A program made the translations under genes and the position numbers. The notes under the pieces are model-generated. The model saw nothing but the letters and a program-made list of their open reading frames with translations, did no database searches and was not told where the DNA came from. Below, one piece after another: positions 6,200 through 6,549 of a stretch of 6,549 bases of DNA. Origin of the DNA: Deltaproteobacteria bacterium (GTDB lineage: Bacteria > Myxococcota_A > UBA9160); assembly GCA_003520425.1 (NCBI GenBank), contig DOUU01000471.1, positions 17,418 to 23,966 on the forward strand, given 5' to 3'. How positions within the stretch are numbered: position 1 is the stretch's first letter; the number at the start of each line of letters is the position of its first letter.

Positions 6200-6549
6200 A
6201 TGGCGGAGGACCGTGACCCCCCGGAGTCCGAGGCGGACGGCGTCGGGCCGGGGGCGGGAGGCGCCGGCCAGGACCCCGATGTCCAGCTCATGCTGGCCTT
6301 TCGGGGCGGGGACCAGACGGCCTTCGATGCACTGTTCCGCCGCTGGGCCGGTCCGATGCTGCGGTACCTCGAACGCATGGTGCGCGACGCGGCGAGCGCA
6401 GAGGATCTGCTGCAGGAGACCTTCCTCCGCGTCTTTCGCGCCCGCGACCGCTACCAGCCCGAGGCCCGCTTCTCGACCTGGCTCTACACCATCGCCACGA
6501 ACCTGGCGCTGAACGAGCTGCGGCGACCGCGTCGGCGTGCGCCGCACCG
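6200..6549 (+). CDS. ECF-type RNA polymerase sigma factor (3'-partial)
   Basis: The frame is open to the window end, giving 116 residues of the N-terminal part. After an acidic, Gly/Pro-rich leader (1-27), sigma region 2 is clear. DVQLMLAFRGGDQTAFDALF (27-46) is region 2.1. AEDLLQETFLRVFRARDRY (67-85) is region 2.2, which binds the core polymerase clamp. FSTWLYTIATNLALNELRR (91-109) is region 2.3-2.4, which melts and reads the -10. Region 4, which reads the -35, is beyond the window. Extracytoplasmic-function sigma factors switch on stress or envelope genes and are usually held by an anti-sigma factor encoded next door, not visible here. ATG 6200 is preceded by GGGGA (6190-6194) at five bases. 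An in-frame GTG at 6128 overlaps the hydrolase stop as GTGA and would add 24 residues, and GTG 6188 is also possible. The start is therefore uncertain, while the family call is firm. Confidence 0.9.
   Translation, partial: MAEDRDPPESEADGVGPGAGGAGQDPDVQLMLAFRGGDQTAFDALFRRWAGPMLRYLERMVRDAASAEDLLQETFLRVFRARDRYQPEARFSTWLYTIATNLALNELRRPRRRAPH

Noticed and set aside
1..6549. Mobile elements, CRISPR arrays, tRNA or other RNA genes, prophage or defence genes
   Set aside because: No transposase, integrase, regularly spaced repeats, cloverleaf-like segment or defence-type domain was seen. The longest non-coding gaps are under 70 bp.

Overview
This window is very GC-rich (about 70% by eye), densely coding bacterial DNA with strong GC at third codon positions. 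The gene types fit a Gram-negative, probably chromosomal region: an inner-membrane SppA peptidase, an ECF sigma factor, an SCP2-type thiolase and a CYTH-CHAD protein. A Myxococcota/Binatota-like or other high-GC 'deltaproteobacterial' lineage is a guess from composition and gene types. No marker gene in the window settles the taxonomy. I see no RNA genes, insertion sequences, CRISPR repeats, integrases or phage genes.

Layout. (1) Bases 1-1350, plus strand: the 3' part of a CYTH-CHAD gene (polyphosphate/triphosphate-related), whose start lies before the window. (2) Bases 1408-3069, minus strand: a 553-residue SCP2-type thiolase fused to a C-terminal OB-fold (DUF35-like) domain. It converges on the CYTH-CHAD gene across 57 bp that holds only a short GC-rich hairpin. 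The cysteine nucleophile expected in thiolases is a serine. (3) Bases 3070-3109: a compact 40-bp divergent intergenic region with two small dyads and a possible bidirectional -10 element. (4) Bases 3110-6131, plus strand: a tight run of three genes, sppA, then a START/SRPBCC-like (DUF2505-like) protein 11 bp later, then an alpha/beta hydrolase whose GTG start shares one base with the preceding stop codon. (5) From 6200 (or 6128) to the window end: the N-terminal part of an ECF sigma factor, in the same direction and possibly the same transcript.

How they may work together. The spacing of sppA, the SRPBCC gene and the hydrolase gene indicates one operon with translational coupling at the last junction. 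SppA degrades membrane-embedded peptides, SRPBCC proteins bind hydrophobic ligands, and the hydrolase would act on a small ester or related substrate. A membrane or lipid housekeeping theme is possible but is inference. The sigma factor downstream could be an envelope-stress type regulator, but region 4 and any anti-sigma gene lie outside the window. I do not see a clearly new multi-gene system here. The most distinctive points are the Ser-for-Cys thiolase with its fused OB domain, the altered oxyanion loop of the hydrolase, and the compact divergent promoter region.
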